Source: CAYQOX01 sp964419335 (GTDB taxonomy: Bacteria > Hinthialibacterota > Hinthialibacteria > Hinthialibacterales > Hinthialibacteraceae). Taken from it: a stretch of 64,000 nucleotides of DNA. The DNA lies in the NCBI GenBank assembly GCA_964419335.1, contig CAYQOX010000020.1:12876-76875 (forward strand). The letters run 5' to 3'. A program made the translations under genes and the position numbers. How positions within the stretch are numbered: position 1 is the stretch's first letter; every line of letters begins with the position of its first letter. The notes under the pieces are model-generated. The model ran no database searches. It was given only the letters and a program-made list of their open reading frames with translations, and was not told the DNA's origin. Below, piece by piece: positions 25,445 through 36,300 of the stretch.

Positions 25445-26629
25445 ATGTATAGAACAATTGGAATTTGTTTGATGGGCGTGTGGGTGTTGAGTTTTTCGGC
25501 CTGGGGTCAATCCGGGATGCTGGACGCGCTCGCCGTAAAGAAAGACTTTGAAAGCAAACGTATTTCCAGTTTTGACCGGACTGGAGCGAATGAGGACCGG
25601 TTAACGATTGAGGCCGGAGAAACGGAGACGATTGCGGAGATCGAAGGGGCGGGGATTATTAAACATATTTGGGTTACGATCGCTCATTCCGATCAAATGT
25701 ACCGAAGGAATATGGTGCTGCGAATGTATTGGGATGGGGAAGAAGATCCCAGCGTGGAATCTCCCATCGGGGACTTTTTTGGTCAGGGATGGGGAGAGGA
25801 ATATCTCTTTCATTCGATGCCCCTGGCGGCGGCCCCTAGCCAAGGGCGGGCGCTGAATTGTTATTTTCCAATGCCGTTCTCGGAGGGAGCGAAAATCACG
25901 GTGGAAAATCAATCGGATAAGAAATGCGATGCCTTTTATTACTATATTGACTATGAAGCGCATGAAAGTATACCCGAAGAGATGTATCGCTTTCATGCGT
26001 GGTGGAACCGGGAACTTACCCGTCCCTGGAAAGGGGATGAAAACGAGTGGAACACTCTACGGAAACCGGCGGATGAGAACCCCACCGATGCGCATAATTA
26101 CCTGATTATGGAAGCGGAAGGCGCGGGGCATTTTGTGGGAGTAAACTATTATGTGGATTGTCCCACGCCCATGTGGTATGGCGAGGGGGATGATATGTGG
26201 AAGATCGATGGGGAGGACTGGCCCTTTTCATTACATGGAACCGGGACGGAAGATTTCTTTAATTCTTCGTGGTGTCCGAAGGAAGTGTATCAGCACCCCT
26301 TCTTTGGCTACCCCCGGGTGAATGACAATATCGGGTGGTTTGGACGGACACATTGCTATCGGTTTATGATCCAAGATCCAATCGTGTTTAAGGAAAGTTT
26401 GCGGGGAAGTATAGAGCATGGGCATGCGAATAGTTTAACCCTCGATATTTGCACCGTGGCTTATTGGTATCAAAAGGAACCGCACAAGGTGTTTCCGGAG
26501 CTGCCGGAGAAAGAGGAGCGTCAACCGATGCCCCACATTGGAGTGGCCGAAATCCACCGCTGGCGGGATGCATGGCGGGAAAAGCTGGGCGGCGGTGTCT
26601 TATGGGGGCATGAACGCGAAGAGGATTAA
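25445..26629 (+). CDS. DUF2961 (GH172-like) secreted protein
   Basis: A 394-aa secreted protein with a cleavable signal (residues 1-21, ending SAWG) and a DUF2961 domain covering most of the rest. DUF2961 includes glycoside hydrolase family 172, whose characterised members act on alpha-linked fructofuranose or arabinofuranose. RISSFDRTGANED near residue 38, GAGIIKHIWVT, GDFFGQGWG and HGTGTEDFFNSSW near 270 are typical; the Glu of GTGTED is a likely catalytic carboxylate. GGAGG lies 9 bases before the ATG, and TTGTGC-17 bp-TAATGT upstream is a possible promoter. The gene ends at a good terminator, so it is probably a single-gene unit. Confidence 0.85.
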   Translation: MYRTIGICLMGVWVLSFSAWGQSGMLDALAVKKDFESKRISSFDRTGANEDRLTIEAGETETIAEIEGAGIIKHIWVTIAHSDQMYRRNMVLRMYWDGEEDPSVESPIGDFFGQGWGEEYLFHSMPLAAAPSQGRALNCYFPMPFSEGAKITVENQSDKKCDAFYYYIDYEAHESIPEEMYRFHAWWNRELTRPWKGDENEWNTLRKPADENPTDAHNYLIMEAEGAGHFVGVNYYVDCPTPMWYGEGDDMWKIDGEDWPFSLHGTGTEDFFNSSWCPKEVYQHPFFGYPRVNDNIGWFGRTHCYRFMIQDPIVFKESLRGSIEHGHANSLTLDICTVAYWYQKEPHKVFPELPEKEERQPMPHIGVAEIHRWRDAWREKLGGGVLWGHEREED

Positions 26630-26652
26630 AAAAACTATTGAGACGAGCGAAA

Positions 26653-26680
26653 GAAGGCCGGGGAAACTCGGCCTTCTTTT
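26653..26680 (+). terminator. Rho-independent terminator after the DUF2961 gene
   Basis: Perfect 8-bp stem GAAGGCCG / CGGCCTTC, loop GGGAAACT, followed by TTTT. It starts 24 bp after the stop and directly precedes repeat copy B. Confidence 0.9.
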
Positions 26681-26682
26681 AT

Positions 26683-26807
26683 GGCTCATCACGAAATTGA
26701 GTGCTTTTTTGGATCCATATAAATTGGAAATAGCCATGGTTCTCACTTTAGGGTCATCTCATTTTTCCTTTCAATGCCTCACAATGTATTCAAATACAGG
26801 ATGAACC
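26683..26807 (+). repeat. Structured intergenic repeat, copy B
   Basis: 125-bp copy starting GGCTCATCACGAAATTGAGTG and ending AATACAGGATGAACC. The stem TTGAGTGC / GTATTCAA is kept with two G-U pairs, and the inner hairpin GGTTCT / AGGGTC also pairs through wobbles. Relative to copy C it carries extra sequence in the left spacer. It lies between a terminator and the Nif3-like gene promoter. Confidence 0.8.
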
Positions 26808-26888
26808 TTTTTTATGTGCCGTTCCCTGGTTGGAATGTAGCTGGTAGGATGAAATTTTTGAGAAACGAATCGTTCTTTATTCGTTCTG

Positions 26889-26916
26889 TTGATGAATGTG
26901 GGTGATCCGTTACAAT
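26889..26916 (+). promoter_or_regulatory. Candidate sigma70 promoter for the Nif3-like gene
   Basis: TTGATG (26889-26894), a 16-bp spacer and TACAAT (26911-26916), about 30 bp upstream of the ATG at 26949. This is the best promoter match in the 319-bp intergenic stretch 26630-26948, which otherwise holds the terminator and repeat copy B. Confidence 0.5.
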
Positions 26917-26948
26917 GCGTAAAAAAAATAGATTGAGGGTGATCGGTT

Positions 26949-28028
26949 ATGAAATTGCGTTCATTGGTGAAGGAGATTGAGAAGATCGTGCCCAAGGATT
27001 GGGCGATGCCCAAGGACCCCATTGGTTTGCAGATTGGTGATGGGGAGAAGAAGATTGAGCGGGTGATGGTCGGGTTAGAAGTAAGTAGGGAGCTTTTGAA
27101 GAAGGCGAAGAATCGTAAAGCCGATATGCTGTTAGTGCATCATCCCTTGATTTATTTTCCTCTTACGAAGTTGATCCAAAGTGATCCGGTACAGAGGTTG
27201 GTGCGGCAGATCGTGCAAAGAGAGATGGCGCTCTATGCGATGCATACCAACTTTGATCTGCATCCCGAAGGGATGGGGAAAGTGTGGGCGCAGAAGCTGG
27301 GGTGTATGAAGATTACGCCGCTGAGTGCAAAACCCCAGGCCAATCAGTTGAAGATCGTCACCTTTGTGACGCCGGAGCACACGGATGGGCTGCGGGCGGC
27401 GTTATCGAAAGCTGGAGCGGGCATCGTGGGGGACTATGAGCAGTGTTCGTTTACCTTGCGGGGTGAGGGAACGTTTTTTGGGACCGAGGGAACGAGTCCC
27501 TATGTAGGCCAAGCGGGGAGTTTGGAAAAAGAAGAGGAAGAACGGGTGGAGATGGTGCTGCCGCGGGCGAAGAAGCAGGCGGTGGTCAAGGCGCTTTTTG
27601 AAACGCATCCCTATGAAGAGCCGGCCTATGATTTATATCCCCTGGAGGATGTGCGAGATGTGAGCCAGGCGGTGTGGATCGGTGAATTTCGCAATAAATT
27701 AACGTGGAAAACCTTCAAGACAAAAGTGTTTAAGAGCCTGCCTTGGCAGCCTACGCTGCAAAGTGTACAACCCAATAAGCGCAAGCAAATCAAGCGTATT
27801 GCGATTTCTACGGGCAGCGGGGATGGTGTGCTGCCGATTGTGGCCGGGCTAGATGTCGACGCGTATTTGACTGGAGAGCTGGGCTATCACCTTATGTGGG
27901 AAGCCAATGAAATGGGATTGAATGTGTTGTTGGCGGGACATGGAGCGAGTGAGTCTTTGTTTGCAGAGACGGTGATTCCCTTACTAAAAGAAAACATTAA
28001 GGACGTCAGCTGGCAAGCGGAGAATTGA
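26949..28028 (+). CDS. Nif3-like dinuclear metal centre protein (DUF34)
   Basis: A 359-aa Nif3/YqfO/YbgI-family protein. The metal-binding motif LLVHHPLIYFP lies near residue 61, AMHTNFD near 99, and the C-terminal half carries the closing GTGSGDG-like and LAGHGASE segments (here TGSGDG and LAGHGASES). A PII/CutA-like domain is inserted in the middle, recognisable by THPYEEPAYDLYP; this longer form matches YqfO of Gram-positive bacteria. The family is widespread and suggested to be a GTP cyclohydrolase I-like or metallohydrolase, but its role is unsettled. GAGGG precedes the start. It converges with the response regulator, six bases between stops. Confidence 0.9.
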   Translation: MKLRSLVKEIEKIVPKDWAMPKDPIGLQIGDGEKKIERVMVGLEVSRELLKKAKNRKADMLLVHHPLIYFPLTKLIQSDPVQRLVRQIVQREMALYAMHTNFDLHPEGMGKVWAQKLGCMKITPLSAKPQANQLKIVTFVTPEHTDGLRAALSKAGAGIVGDYEQCSFTLRGEGTFFGTEGTSPYVGQAGSLEKEEEERVEMVLPRAKKQAVVKALFETHPYEEPAYDLYPLEDVRDVSQAVWIGEFRNKLTWKTFKTKVFKSLPWQPTLQSVQPNKRKQIKRIAISTGSGDGVLPIVAGLDVDAYLTGELGYHLMWEANEMGLNVLLAGHGASESLFAETVIPLLKENIKDVSWQAEN

Positions 28029-28034
28029 GGAGGA

Positions 28035-29210
28035 TTACTTGATAGCAGCGACCATGAGGGTGAAGTCGTCTGCGCGTTGATGACCATCGCGGAAGATTTC
28101 TGTATTTTGGTAAATGGTTTGTACGATGATTTCGGTGGAAACATTGGCGCTTTCGAAAAAGGTTTGTTTGAGCCGTACTTCGCCGAAGAAATCTTTTTCC
28201 TCGTTGATGACATCGGTCACTCCATCGGTAAATAAGAGCAATTTATCGCCTGGGTTGAGGTGGATTTGCTGTTGATGGTAGGATTGATTTTCGAAGGTGC
28301 GGAGGGGGAAGCCGCTATCGGTTTGGAGTAGATTCACCTCCTGCTGGGGGGCGCAGTAGTGCATCATGGGATTGTGGCCTGCTGAGGCGTAGGTCATTTC
28401 CATCGTTTCGAGATTTAGCACTGCGTAGAACATGGTGACGAAGTGATTGGAGGAGAGGTGATGATTTAACTTTTCGTTGATGATCAATAAGGCATCGTTG
28501 GGTTGGGTACAATCTTTGGCGAATTCTTTGACCGCCATTTGGGTTAAGGCCATCACCACGGCGGCGGACATGCCATGGCCGGCGACATCGGCCATAACGA
28601 AGCCCCAGTGGTGTTCGTCAATTTCGATGACATCGTAGTAATCGCCGCCGGCGTGGACGGAAGGTTTGTAAAAGGCGGCCAGGTCCAAACGGGGATGGAA
28701 GGGGAATTGTTTGGGAAGGAAGGAGCGTTGAATTTGGCCGACCAGGCTGATTTCCCGTTGGATGAGTTGGTGGGCTTTTTCGAGGCGGTCATGGGCTTCG
28801 CGCAGGTTGGATTGGAGATCGCTAAGGCGAAGCAGGCCGCGAACCCGAGCGAGTAATTCTTTTTGGGAAGGGGGTTTGGAGAGGAAATCATCGGCACCGC
28901 TGTCTAATCCCTCGACTTTGTTATCCACGTGGTCGAGGGCGGTGAGGAGGATGACAGGAATAAACAGACCTTGTTGGGAGGCATAGTTTTTGATCTCGCG
29001 ACAAATGTCATAGCCGTTGTGATGGGGCATGATCACATCCATGATCACTAAATCCGGGCGTTGCTGGCGTACGATGTCCATGACGCGATCCGTAGACATT
29101 TCGAGCAGCACTTCATAATGTTCGCTTTCCAAAAGTTCTTTGACTTGGAAGCAGAATACACGGGAGTCATCAACGACGAGAATCTTATGCGGTTGCTTGA
29201 TTGAGATCAT
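28035..29210 (-). CDS. Response regulator with PP2C-type phosphatase output (RsbU-like)
   Basis: A 391-aa two-domain signalling protein. The receiver domain (about 8-130) has the acidic pair Asp14-Asp15, the phospho-acceptor Asp58 in VIMDVIMP, and the conserved Lys in FLSKPPS. A coiled coil (about 135-175) links it to a SpoIIE/PP2C domain, with GGDYYDVIEID and MADVAGHGMSAA supplying metal-binding acids and FTDGVTDVIN further on. By analogy with RsbU-type proteins it would dephosphorylate an anti-sigma-factor antagonist when its receiver is phosphorylated. No antagonist, anti-sigma factor or sensor kinase gene is adjacent, so its partners are unknown. GAAGG lies before the ATG. Confidence 0.93.
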   Translation of the reverse strand: MISIKQPHKILVVDDSRVFCFQVKELLESEHYEVLLEMSTDRVMDIVRQQRPDLVIMDVIMPHHNGYDICREIKNYASQQGLFIPVILLTALDHVDNKVEGLDSGADDFLSKPPSQKELLARVRGLLRLSDLQSNLREAHDRLEKAHQLIQREISLVGQIQRSFLPKQFPFHPRLDLAAFYKPSVHAGGDYYDVIEIDEHHWGFVMADVAGHGMSAAVVMALTQMAVKEFAKDCTQPNDALLIINEKLNHHLSSNHFVTMFYAVLNLETMEMTYASAGHNPMMHYCAPQQEVNLLQTDSGFPLRTFENQSYHQQQIHLNPGDKLLLFTDGVTDVINEEKDFFGEVRLKQTFFESANVSTEIIVQTIYQNTEIFRDGHQRADDFTLMVAAIK

Positions 29211-29523
29211 GGTGTTATAGCCTTCACATCGTTAGAGATGTTATCCGGAGTGGAGAGGCTATTTGTGCCGCCATCCGAACCGAAGAGCGCCGAGAGAACG
29301 CCGTATGTTATGAAGCATAACTTTGTGATGATCGCTCAACCCAACATCACCATACTTCGAAACCAATCATACATTGCAAATGTTATTCTTATTCCAAGAC
29401 ACACGTAAGCTTTCAAGCCGAAAATACGAAACATAAAACATTTTACTTATGAATTGTATAGAATGGCTATCATATATGTATCGACCATGCAAAATAGAAT
29501 CTTTAACAAAACTCCTCCTTTGT
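29211..29523. promoter_or_regulatory. Intergenic region upstream of the response regulator
   Basis: 313 bp between two minus-strand genes. It holds the leader of the response regulator and the trailer of the first transglutaminase-like gene. A perfect inverted repeat GTTATG-AAG-CATAAC near 29308 could bind a dimeric regulator. No clear terminator, promoter pair or small gene is visible. Confidence 0.35.
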
Positions 29524-32500
29524 CTACTCAGAAGACATGGGAGGACTAATCGTGATTTCTCGGCGTTCGAGTTGATCGATCGTACGACAAAATTCCACAA
29601 AAGCAGGATAGCGTTCGGGGGATATTTCTTGAGGTGGAAGTAAAAGGGAGCGTCGTACGAGGATGGAGTTGCCTTCCCATTCGTAGAATGTGGAGTAGTA
29701 GCCGAATTCGTTGATAATGAGAGAATTCTCGGGGAGGATGATTTGGGCGCCGGCCTCGATCCACTCGGTCATATCAAAGCGTGCCTGAAAGGGGCTGCGT
29801 ATGGGGCTATTCTCGAAAACCATGGGGGATTCACGGGTGGATTCGGTGACAAAGTTCGAGGTTTGGGCTTCGGTGAGGATGGGGCGGAGGGTTAATTTCG
29901 AGCGGCTTCCTTGTTTGACGAGGTCGGGGACTTTGGCCACGAAATGAAGTTGGGGCGGTTGGTTTAAGTCTTCGAGCGCGTCGAATTCATAGGATTGAAT
30001 TTGGATACCGGAAAAGTCACGCGAGAGTTGGGAGTCGGCAAGGCGTTTTTCTACTTCGGGATTGGTGAGGGCTTCGCGGACTTGCTTGTCGTAGAGGATG
30101 TCATAGGTATAGCGTCCTTCAAGATTAGCGGAACGGTCGGATAAAACTTGGGCTTCGACTTGGCGACGTAAGAGGCCTGCTTCCCAGAGATGGGAGCGCA
30201 GGGGTTCGAAGTAAGGCGTGGGGGTGTCGTAGACAAAGAGGACCATTTTTTCGACCATGGGGTCGATGTTGTTGAGAGGGGCGAAGCGGCTGGTGAAGTC
30301 GGCGGCGAGGCGTTCGGGGATGCCCTCTTGCTCTGGAATGACAAGCATGGTATGGCCGGGATAGTTTGGGTATGGCAATGGGGGGAAGCCGTCTTGTTTG
30401 TCGTTTTCCAGGGCATGAGCCAAATGAGAGTCAACATCGCCTAAGCGTAAGAGATGCCGCATCAAGCGAATTTTTTGGTAGCGGCCGCCGGCACGAAGTT
30501 CGACGGTATCGGCGGTGGTGCGTCCCCCGCTCGAGTCTTCGATGTTCTCTTGAATCCAGCGATAGAGGTTATGGACAAAGTCTTCGGGATTTTCGGCGTC
30601 TTGGAGTAAGGATTGCGCCAGGTCATGAACGGCTTGGGAGGTTTCTTCGTAGCCGTAGAGGGTGGCGCGTTGGCGTTCGGCAAAAGTTAGCCAATCGGGG
30701 CAGGTGGTCCATTGGATGGAGGGGACGCGTTCGGCGAGATGGGGGCCGAAGCGTTCTTCTTTGAGGCCATCCTGCATGCGGTTTTCCCATTGGTAGATGG
30801 TTTGGTTGTTCTGTTGAGTTATTTCCGGTTCGAAGTCGGTGGGATTGGCGGCCAGGTGAAGGGTGGCGCCTTCATGTTGGACGATGGTCATCTTGGAGAG
30901 TTGCATGGGGTCATCGTCAGCGCCGAAGTAATAGCCGCCGGAAGTGACATTCACGCCGGGATCGTCGCGGCCTCCGCGTTGGAGGTAGGCATATTCCACG
31001 ATGGAGCCGACTTCAACGCTGTACATGGAGAGGGATTGTTTTCCGCTTAAATCCTGGACATCGGAGACAGCCCATTCGGTACCATCGGGGGCGATGGTAC
31101 GGGCTTCGATGATTTCGATGTTGTCCCCCTGGGGAATGACCACTTCAGCCCATTTGCGCTTGCCTTCTTGGTTCATGATTTTCATGGCTTGGTGGATGTA
31201 TTGGTCGTGGGTGCCATCTTCGTAAAGTTCCATGACCATGATGTCCAAGAGATACACGACGGAGGCGCGAGAGTCTTCCCATTTCTCAGATTTGGAGATA
31301 TCGATATCGTCCAGTTGGACGTCATATTTCATGTAAGAGAAATCATTTTTGTCGGTGACATCGCGTAAGAAGTGGAAGGGTTTTTGGCGCGTGGGTTTAC
31401 GTTGATAGAGAGAAGTGAAAATTTCTTCGGCTTCTTCTTTTTGTTGCAGGGAATAGGCGAGGGAGGCTTTCCATTCTTCGATTTGAGGATGATTGGGAAA
31501 GCGATCTTGCAATTCCTCATACCAATCCAGGGCTGGTTGAAACTGTCCCAGGTTTTCCAAGAGATTGCCGCGCATGAGGGCGTAGCGGGTTTCGTAGGGG
31601 TGCATTTTGTTGGCGCGGCGGAGGAGTTCATCCACGTCCATTTTTTCCATGACCTCATCGGGAAAGCGCAAGGCTTTTTCGAGGAAAGGGGTATAAGCGG
31701 GGAAAATATCCAGGGCTTGGGTAATGGCATCGACCGCGTAGGTAACATTTTTGTTGCCATCATAGAAGCTGATCAAATGCCTCAGGAGTTCAAAGGAAGG
31801 GAGAAAAACCTCATCGCGAGAAAGAAGATCTTGGAGGAGGGGGGGTTCTTGTTCAGAAGAAATAGAATCATCCAGAGCCTTGAGGTATTCGCGGGCGGCT
31901 TCGAGGACGAATTGCTTTTTGCTATAGAGTCCACCGTAGGCATAATGGAGAGCGCCCGGGTAGCCTTGTTCCATCACTTCGGGATGCTCATTGATGTGCT
32001 CATTGATCAGGTCAAGTGCTTGGTCGGTTTGGTCGCGATCCATGTAGTAGGTGAGTAAACCGATAAGAGCGCCGCGGCATTGGGGATCAAGATCCAAGGC
32101 GCGTTGGTAAGCGTTTTCCGCATTTTTTTGGAAGCGGGCGGTGGACGAAGAACGAACCTTGGCGTGGCGGAGATTGGCGTCGCCTTGCCATTCATGGGCA
32201 AGTGAGCCATCGGGAGCGAGTTCGATGGCTTCTTCGAGCACGTCTTTGACCTGGTCATAATTGCGGCGGTCGAGGTGCCAGATGGCCATCATTAAATGGT
32301 TTTGGAATGGATTCGCGTTTTCTTGGAGAAAGGCAAAATTGGGTTGATAGGAATCGCGAGTGAGATCGGGGGCGGCTTGTTCAAAGGGCTTGAGGGGATA
32401 TTGGGACATCTCTTGCAGGTCAAAGGGGACGCTGCGAATGGGGAGAGGTTGATCCTCTTGGGACTGGATTTTGGCACGCAGCCACCAGGAGCGATGTTGG

Positions 32501-33369
32501 CGGGATTTGAGTACTAGGAGATTTTTGCCTTTGTTGAGAGAGATGGGTACACTCACGACGCGGCGAGTGTCGAGACGTAGATGCGATTTTTCGGCAAGGG
32601 GTTCCCCGTTCCACCATAGGCGAAAATCGGAGGGGGAGTGGATGGTAAGTAAGGCTTCGGTGTCTTCATCCGACTCAATAACATTTAGAGCATAGGCCAC
32701 GCCGGTGGAGGGATTGAGTAAGCCATCGAAGTCCAGCATTCCATTGCAGTCGGTGTATTTCATGGGATGGAAGGAGACTTCCTGCTGCCAACCGGAATAG
32801 TTTTCTTTCCACTCGATTTCGGGGCCAAAGGGGCGGAAAAAGTCAGAAGCGCCAAAACGGCCAAAGGGGCCGGCGAGGTTCCAGTGGTCGATGAGGATGC
32901 CGGCCTTACGGGCGGCCTGGCCGGAGCGGTTATCCAGGAGCATATCGAGGGTCTCGGCGCGTTCATATTCCAACCATTGGCGGTGGGGATGGGGGATTTC
33001 TTGTTTTAGGGCGTGATCGAAGACTTCGAGACGTTCCTCGGGGGTCCAACCATGCAGAGGCGACATGCCCCCGAAAGCGAGATAGGTGCTCAGGTAGGGG
33101 CTGCTGGAATAGTTGCGAATCAAGCGGGCAAGATGCTTCGCCATCGCAGGATAGTCGCCTTTGGCGGCGGCACAGAGAAGAAGGCCGCGGAGGGCTTCTT
33201 CGGCGTGATCTTCCTGGTGTAATTGAGAGAATTGGGTTTGGGCTTCCTCGTAGTGGCTGTCTTGGAAGGCTTGCCAGGCTTCGTCGAGAGAAGCGGCGTG
33301 GGTGAGATTCAGGGAAAACAGGCCGAGGAAAACGAGAGAGAGACTTAACGATATATAGCGAATATTCAT
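29524..33369 (-). CDS. TPR-DUF3857-transglutaminase-like protein lacking the catalytic Cys
   Basis: A 1281-aa exported protein. A signal peptide (1-25, ending THAA) is followed by a long TPR-rich region to about residue 640, a DUF3857 domain (about 670-850), and a transglutaminase-like domain (about 930-1070). The catalytic Cys is missing: where the neighbour reads YGDCKDKALL this protein reads AGGRYQKIRLM, with Arg near 963 in its place. The His (GHTMLV) and Asp (AADFTS) are still present. It is therefore probably a non-catalytic paralogue with a binding or scaffolding role. Its ATG overlaps the TAA of the upstream paralogue in TAATG, so the pair is translationally coupled. What these proteins act on is unknown. 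Confidence 0.85.
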   Translation of the reverse strand: MNIRYISLSLSLVFLGLFSLNLTHAASLDEAWQAFQDSHYEEAQTQFSQLHQEDHAEEALRGLLLCAAAKGDYPAMAKHLARLIRNYSSSPYLSTYLAFGGMSPLHGWTPEERLEVFDHALKQEIPHPHRQWLEYERAETLDMLLDNRSGQAARKAGILIDHWNLAGPFGRFGASDFFRPFGPEIEWKENYSGWQQEVSFHPMKYTDCNGMLDFDGLLNPSTGVAYALNVIESDEDTEALLTIHSPSDFRLWWNGEPLAEKSHLRLDTRRVVSVPISLNKGKNLLVLKSRQHRSWWLRAKIQSQEDQPLPIRSVPFDLQEMSQYPLKPFEQAAPDLTRDSYQPNFAFLQENANPFQNHLMMAIWHLDRRNYDQVKDVLEEAIELAPDGSLAHEWQGDANLRHAKVRSSSTARFQKNAENAYQRALDLDPQCRGALIGLLTYYMDRDQTDQALDLINEHINEHPEVMEQGYPGALHYAYGGLYSKKQFVLEAAREYLKALDDSISSEQEPPLLQDLLSRDEVFLPSFELLRHLISFYDGNKNVTYAVDAITQALDIFPAYTPFLEKALRFPDEVMEKMDVDELLRRANKMHPYETRYALMRGNLLENLGQFQPALDWYEELQDRFPNHPQIEEWKASLAYSLQQKEEAEEIFTSLYQRKPTRQKPFHFLRDVTDKNDFSYMKYDVQLDDIDISKSEKWEDSRASVVYLLDIMVMELYEDGTHDQYIHQAMKIMNQEGKRKWAEVVIPQGDNIEIIEARTIAPDGTEWAVSDVQDLSGKQSLSMYSVEVGSIVEYAYLQRGGRDDPGVNVTSGGYYFGADDDPMQLSKMTIVQHEGATLHLAANPTDFEPEITQQNNQTIYQWENRMQDGLKEERFGPHLAERVPSIQWTTCPDWLTFAERQRATLYGYEETSQAVHDLAQSLLQDAENPEDFVHNLYRWIQENIEDSSGGRTTADTVELRAGGRYQKIRLMRHLLRLGDVDSHLAHALENDKQDGFPPLPYPNYPGHTMLVIPEQEGIPERLAADFTSRFAPLNNIDPMVEKMVLFVYDTPTPYFEPLRSHLWEAGLLRRQVEAQVLSDRSANLEGRYTYDILYDKQVREALTNPEVEKRLADSQLSRDFSGIQIQSYEFDALEDLNQPPQLHFVAKVPDLVKQGSRSKLTLRPILTEAQTSNFVTESTRESPMVFENSPIRSPFQARFDMTEWIEAGAQIILPENSLIINEFGYYSTFYEWEGNSILVRRSLLLPPQEISPERYPAFVEFCRTIDQLERREITISPPMSSE

Positions 33370-36300
33370 TATTTCATCTCCACAGTCATTTTTTCGTCTT
33401 GGTGTAGATCAACCAAACGGCAGAATTCACGAAAGTCGGGGTAATCCTCTTTCGCGACTCGAACCGGTTTGAAGATAATGGTTTCTTCGATGGAAACGGT
33501 ATCGTCTTCGAGTTGAGAAGTGCGGGTGTAGGAACCGAACTCCGTTTCAAGGGTCTGATCGGGGGGGAGATCCACATCGGCAAAGTCTGGGGGTAGCGTG
33601 ATTCGGTTAATGTTGGTGCGAGTGGAAGGATAATTCAAGACCAGATCATACTCCCGTTCGGAGAGTTGCGCGTACCGTTGGGAGAAGGACTCTTCAAAAA
33701 GAGTGGAGGGGACGGAGAGGGTCTTGTCCCGTTTGGTGGCAAATTGGGGGAGGGTCATTTCGTAGTACAAGTTTTCGGGGGTATCGTAATGATCCAGGTC
33801 CGAGATTTGAATGTTGGAGGACTCTGAGCCGGGGAATTGGTTCGAGAGAACTTGGTCGATACGTTCTTTGGCCTTGGCTTGGTTTTCGTACGTATTGCGA
33901 ACGACAGGATTGAACAAGCCATTGAATTCGGCGGAACGAGAACCTTCAGCGTTGCCCTCAGGGTCTAGTTTGAGGACGGTGGTATAGGTGCCGCCGTTCT
34001 CTTCAGGCGTAGAATGAGGAATGCGTTTAAAGAAGGAGTCACCGCCGGGTTTGACGATCAGCGTATTGGCGCCGGCGTCGGCGGCGGGGAGTTCGTCGGC
34101 CCCGTAAAAAGTGGCGGTGCCATCGATCCAGCGTTCTTTGCCATCGACATCAGGGAGGTAGTAGATGGCGTGGTTGAACATGCCCAGCATGGGGAGTTCG
34201 TAATCGAATTCGCCCAAGTGAGTGGTGCGGATAATGACGAAGTAGGCCTCAATGCCGGCTTCTTTTAGCATGGCCATGGCCAGCAGGGCTTTATCTTTAC
34301 AGTCGCCATATTGGGCATTACACACTTGATCGACCTTGTGGGGTTTATAGCCATATATTCCAAACTCAAGGCCGAGGTAACGAACTTTAGTATTCACCCA
34401 GGCGTTGATGGCTTTGACTTTATCCCAATCGGAAAGTTCATCTTCTATGTCATAGCCATTTTCGGCTTTGTATTCTTCGAGTACTTGTTGGGTTTTTTGT
34501 TTGACAACCGGGCCGGAGACAAACTGGTCTTTGACCAGGTTCCAGTACCAGTCGGTCATCTCATCCCAGGTTTGGAAGGTAGAAACTTTGATATAGGGGA
34601 TAATCTCACTGGCAAAGGGCATGAGTGGTTCTTCCGGCAAGTTGGGAATTTCGTGGAAAGTCCAGTGGTAGATTCGTTGGTCATCGTTTTCGGTGATTTC
34701 GGGTTCCGAGTTGAAATCTTCCGGGGATTGGTTGAGCGATTCGGGGTAATTGGGGGGGATATATTTCCAGTAGAAATCCCGGGAATCGGGGGTCAATAAA
34801 ACAAATTCGGTTTGCACCAGGGGTTCCATTTGAGTATCACCGACGTAGAAAATATGGCCGAAGTAATCGGCGTAGATATTTTCGCGGGTTTTTTTCTTTT
34901 CGTACTCAACTTCGATGGTGCAGCCTTTTTCAAGGCTGGGGAAACGCAGGATGGCAACGTTGTAATCTCCATACAAGCGCCGGGCAGCGTCTGCTTCGGA
35001 GGCGGTGCTGCGGCGTTCAGGAGCGGGAGCATCGACGAAAGTACCATCAGGTTTCCAGACGCGGGCACGGGTGATGCGGACTTTTTCGCGGTCACCTTGG
35101 TAGTAGATGCCGCGTGCTTGATGCATTTTGACGCCGGAATCGGTCAAGACTTTGACGACATCACGGACGGTTTCGCTGGCGTTACCGTTGGAATGGACTT
35201 TGATGATCTCTTGGTGTTGGAGGGTAACATAATTGGCTTCGGATAAATCGAGGCTTTCGGGAATTTCGATCGACTGCCAGGGCTTCAGGTAGGGGGTGGC
35301 GTAATCATCGACTTCGGGTTGGAGATAGTCTTGATATTCCAGACACCAGGGATCGGAGGGTTTGCTATTCAGGGCTTCTTGGAGAGAGCGAAGGGCTTCG
35401 AGATCATTGCCCATGTTATGATAAGCGATAGCGGCGAGCTTGTGTAATTGGAAATTATCGGGAGAAAGGATCAAGCCTTGGTTAAGGAGTTCGAGGGCTT
35501 TTTGATAGTTGCCGCGTGATTGTTCATACTGCACCTGATCGATTAGGCCGGCGAGGGAGAAGGGATCGAGTTTCTGTTCATGGTCCATGAGTTGTTGGAA
35601 AGCCTCTTCCCTGCCCTTGCGTAAGGCATAATTGCGGAGGGTGGAAAGGGCTTTGTTGTTGGTTTGGTCTTCTTCGAGAATTTCTTGGGCGACCTCGTGA
35701 AGTTGCTGATCGGTCAAGCGGTAGGAGCCGTGTTCGAGCAGGAGCCGCTTGGCTTTCAAGCCGCCTTTCCCTTCATCGATTAAGGATTCGAGAATATCAA
35801 TGGCGGCTTCGCGTAGATCATTTCGGTAAAGGAGGCCGGCTTTTTCCATCAGGGCTTGGGGAGGAACGCCCAGATAGCGTTCGTATTTTTTTATGAGTTC
35901 CAAGCCTTTGGTGGCATAGGAGGAGGCGCGGTAATAGCTTAAAAGACTCAGATAGGAAGCGAGATCTTCGGGGTCCATGTCCAAGGCTTTTTGGTAGGCC
36001 AAACGGCGGCGATTGTCTTGTTGTTCGACATCGCCCAGGAGGCGGAGTAAAAAGGGGTTGCCTTGGAAGAGCGAGTTGAGTTGGGAGATAATCGTGCTTG
36101 AGATTTGGTCGGTTTCATCGGCGACATCGAAGGCTTCAAGCAAAAGAACATAGAAAACCAAGTATTGGGGATTATCGGTTTCTGATTCGCTCAAGACTTT
36201 TAGTTGTTGAAGGGCGATGGGTTCTTGGTTAAAGTCCACCGGTTTCTCTTGGTCAGGGGCCGGGGTATGAGAAGTGAGATCCGGTTCTTGAGGGCCTTTG

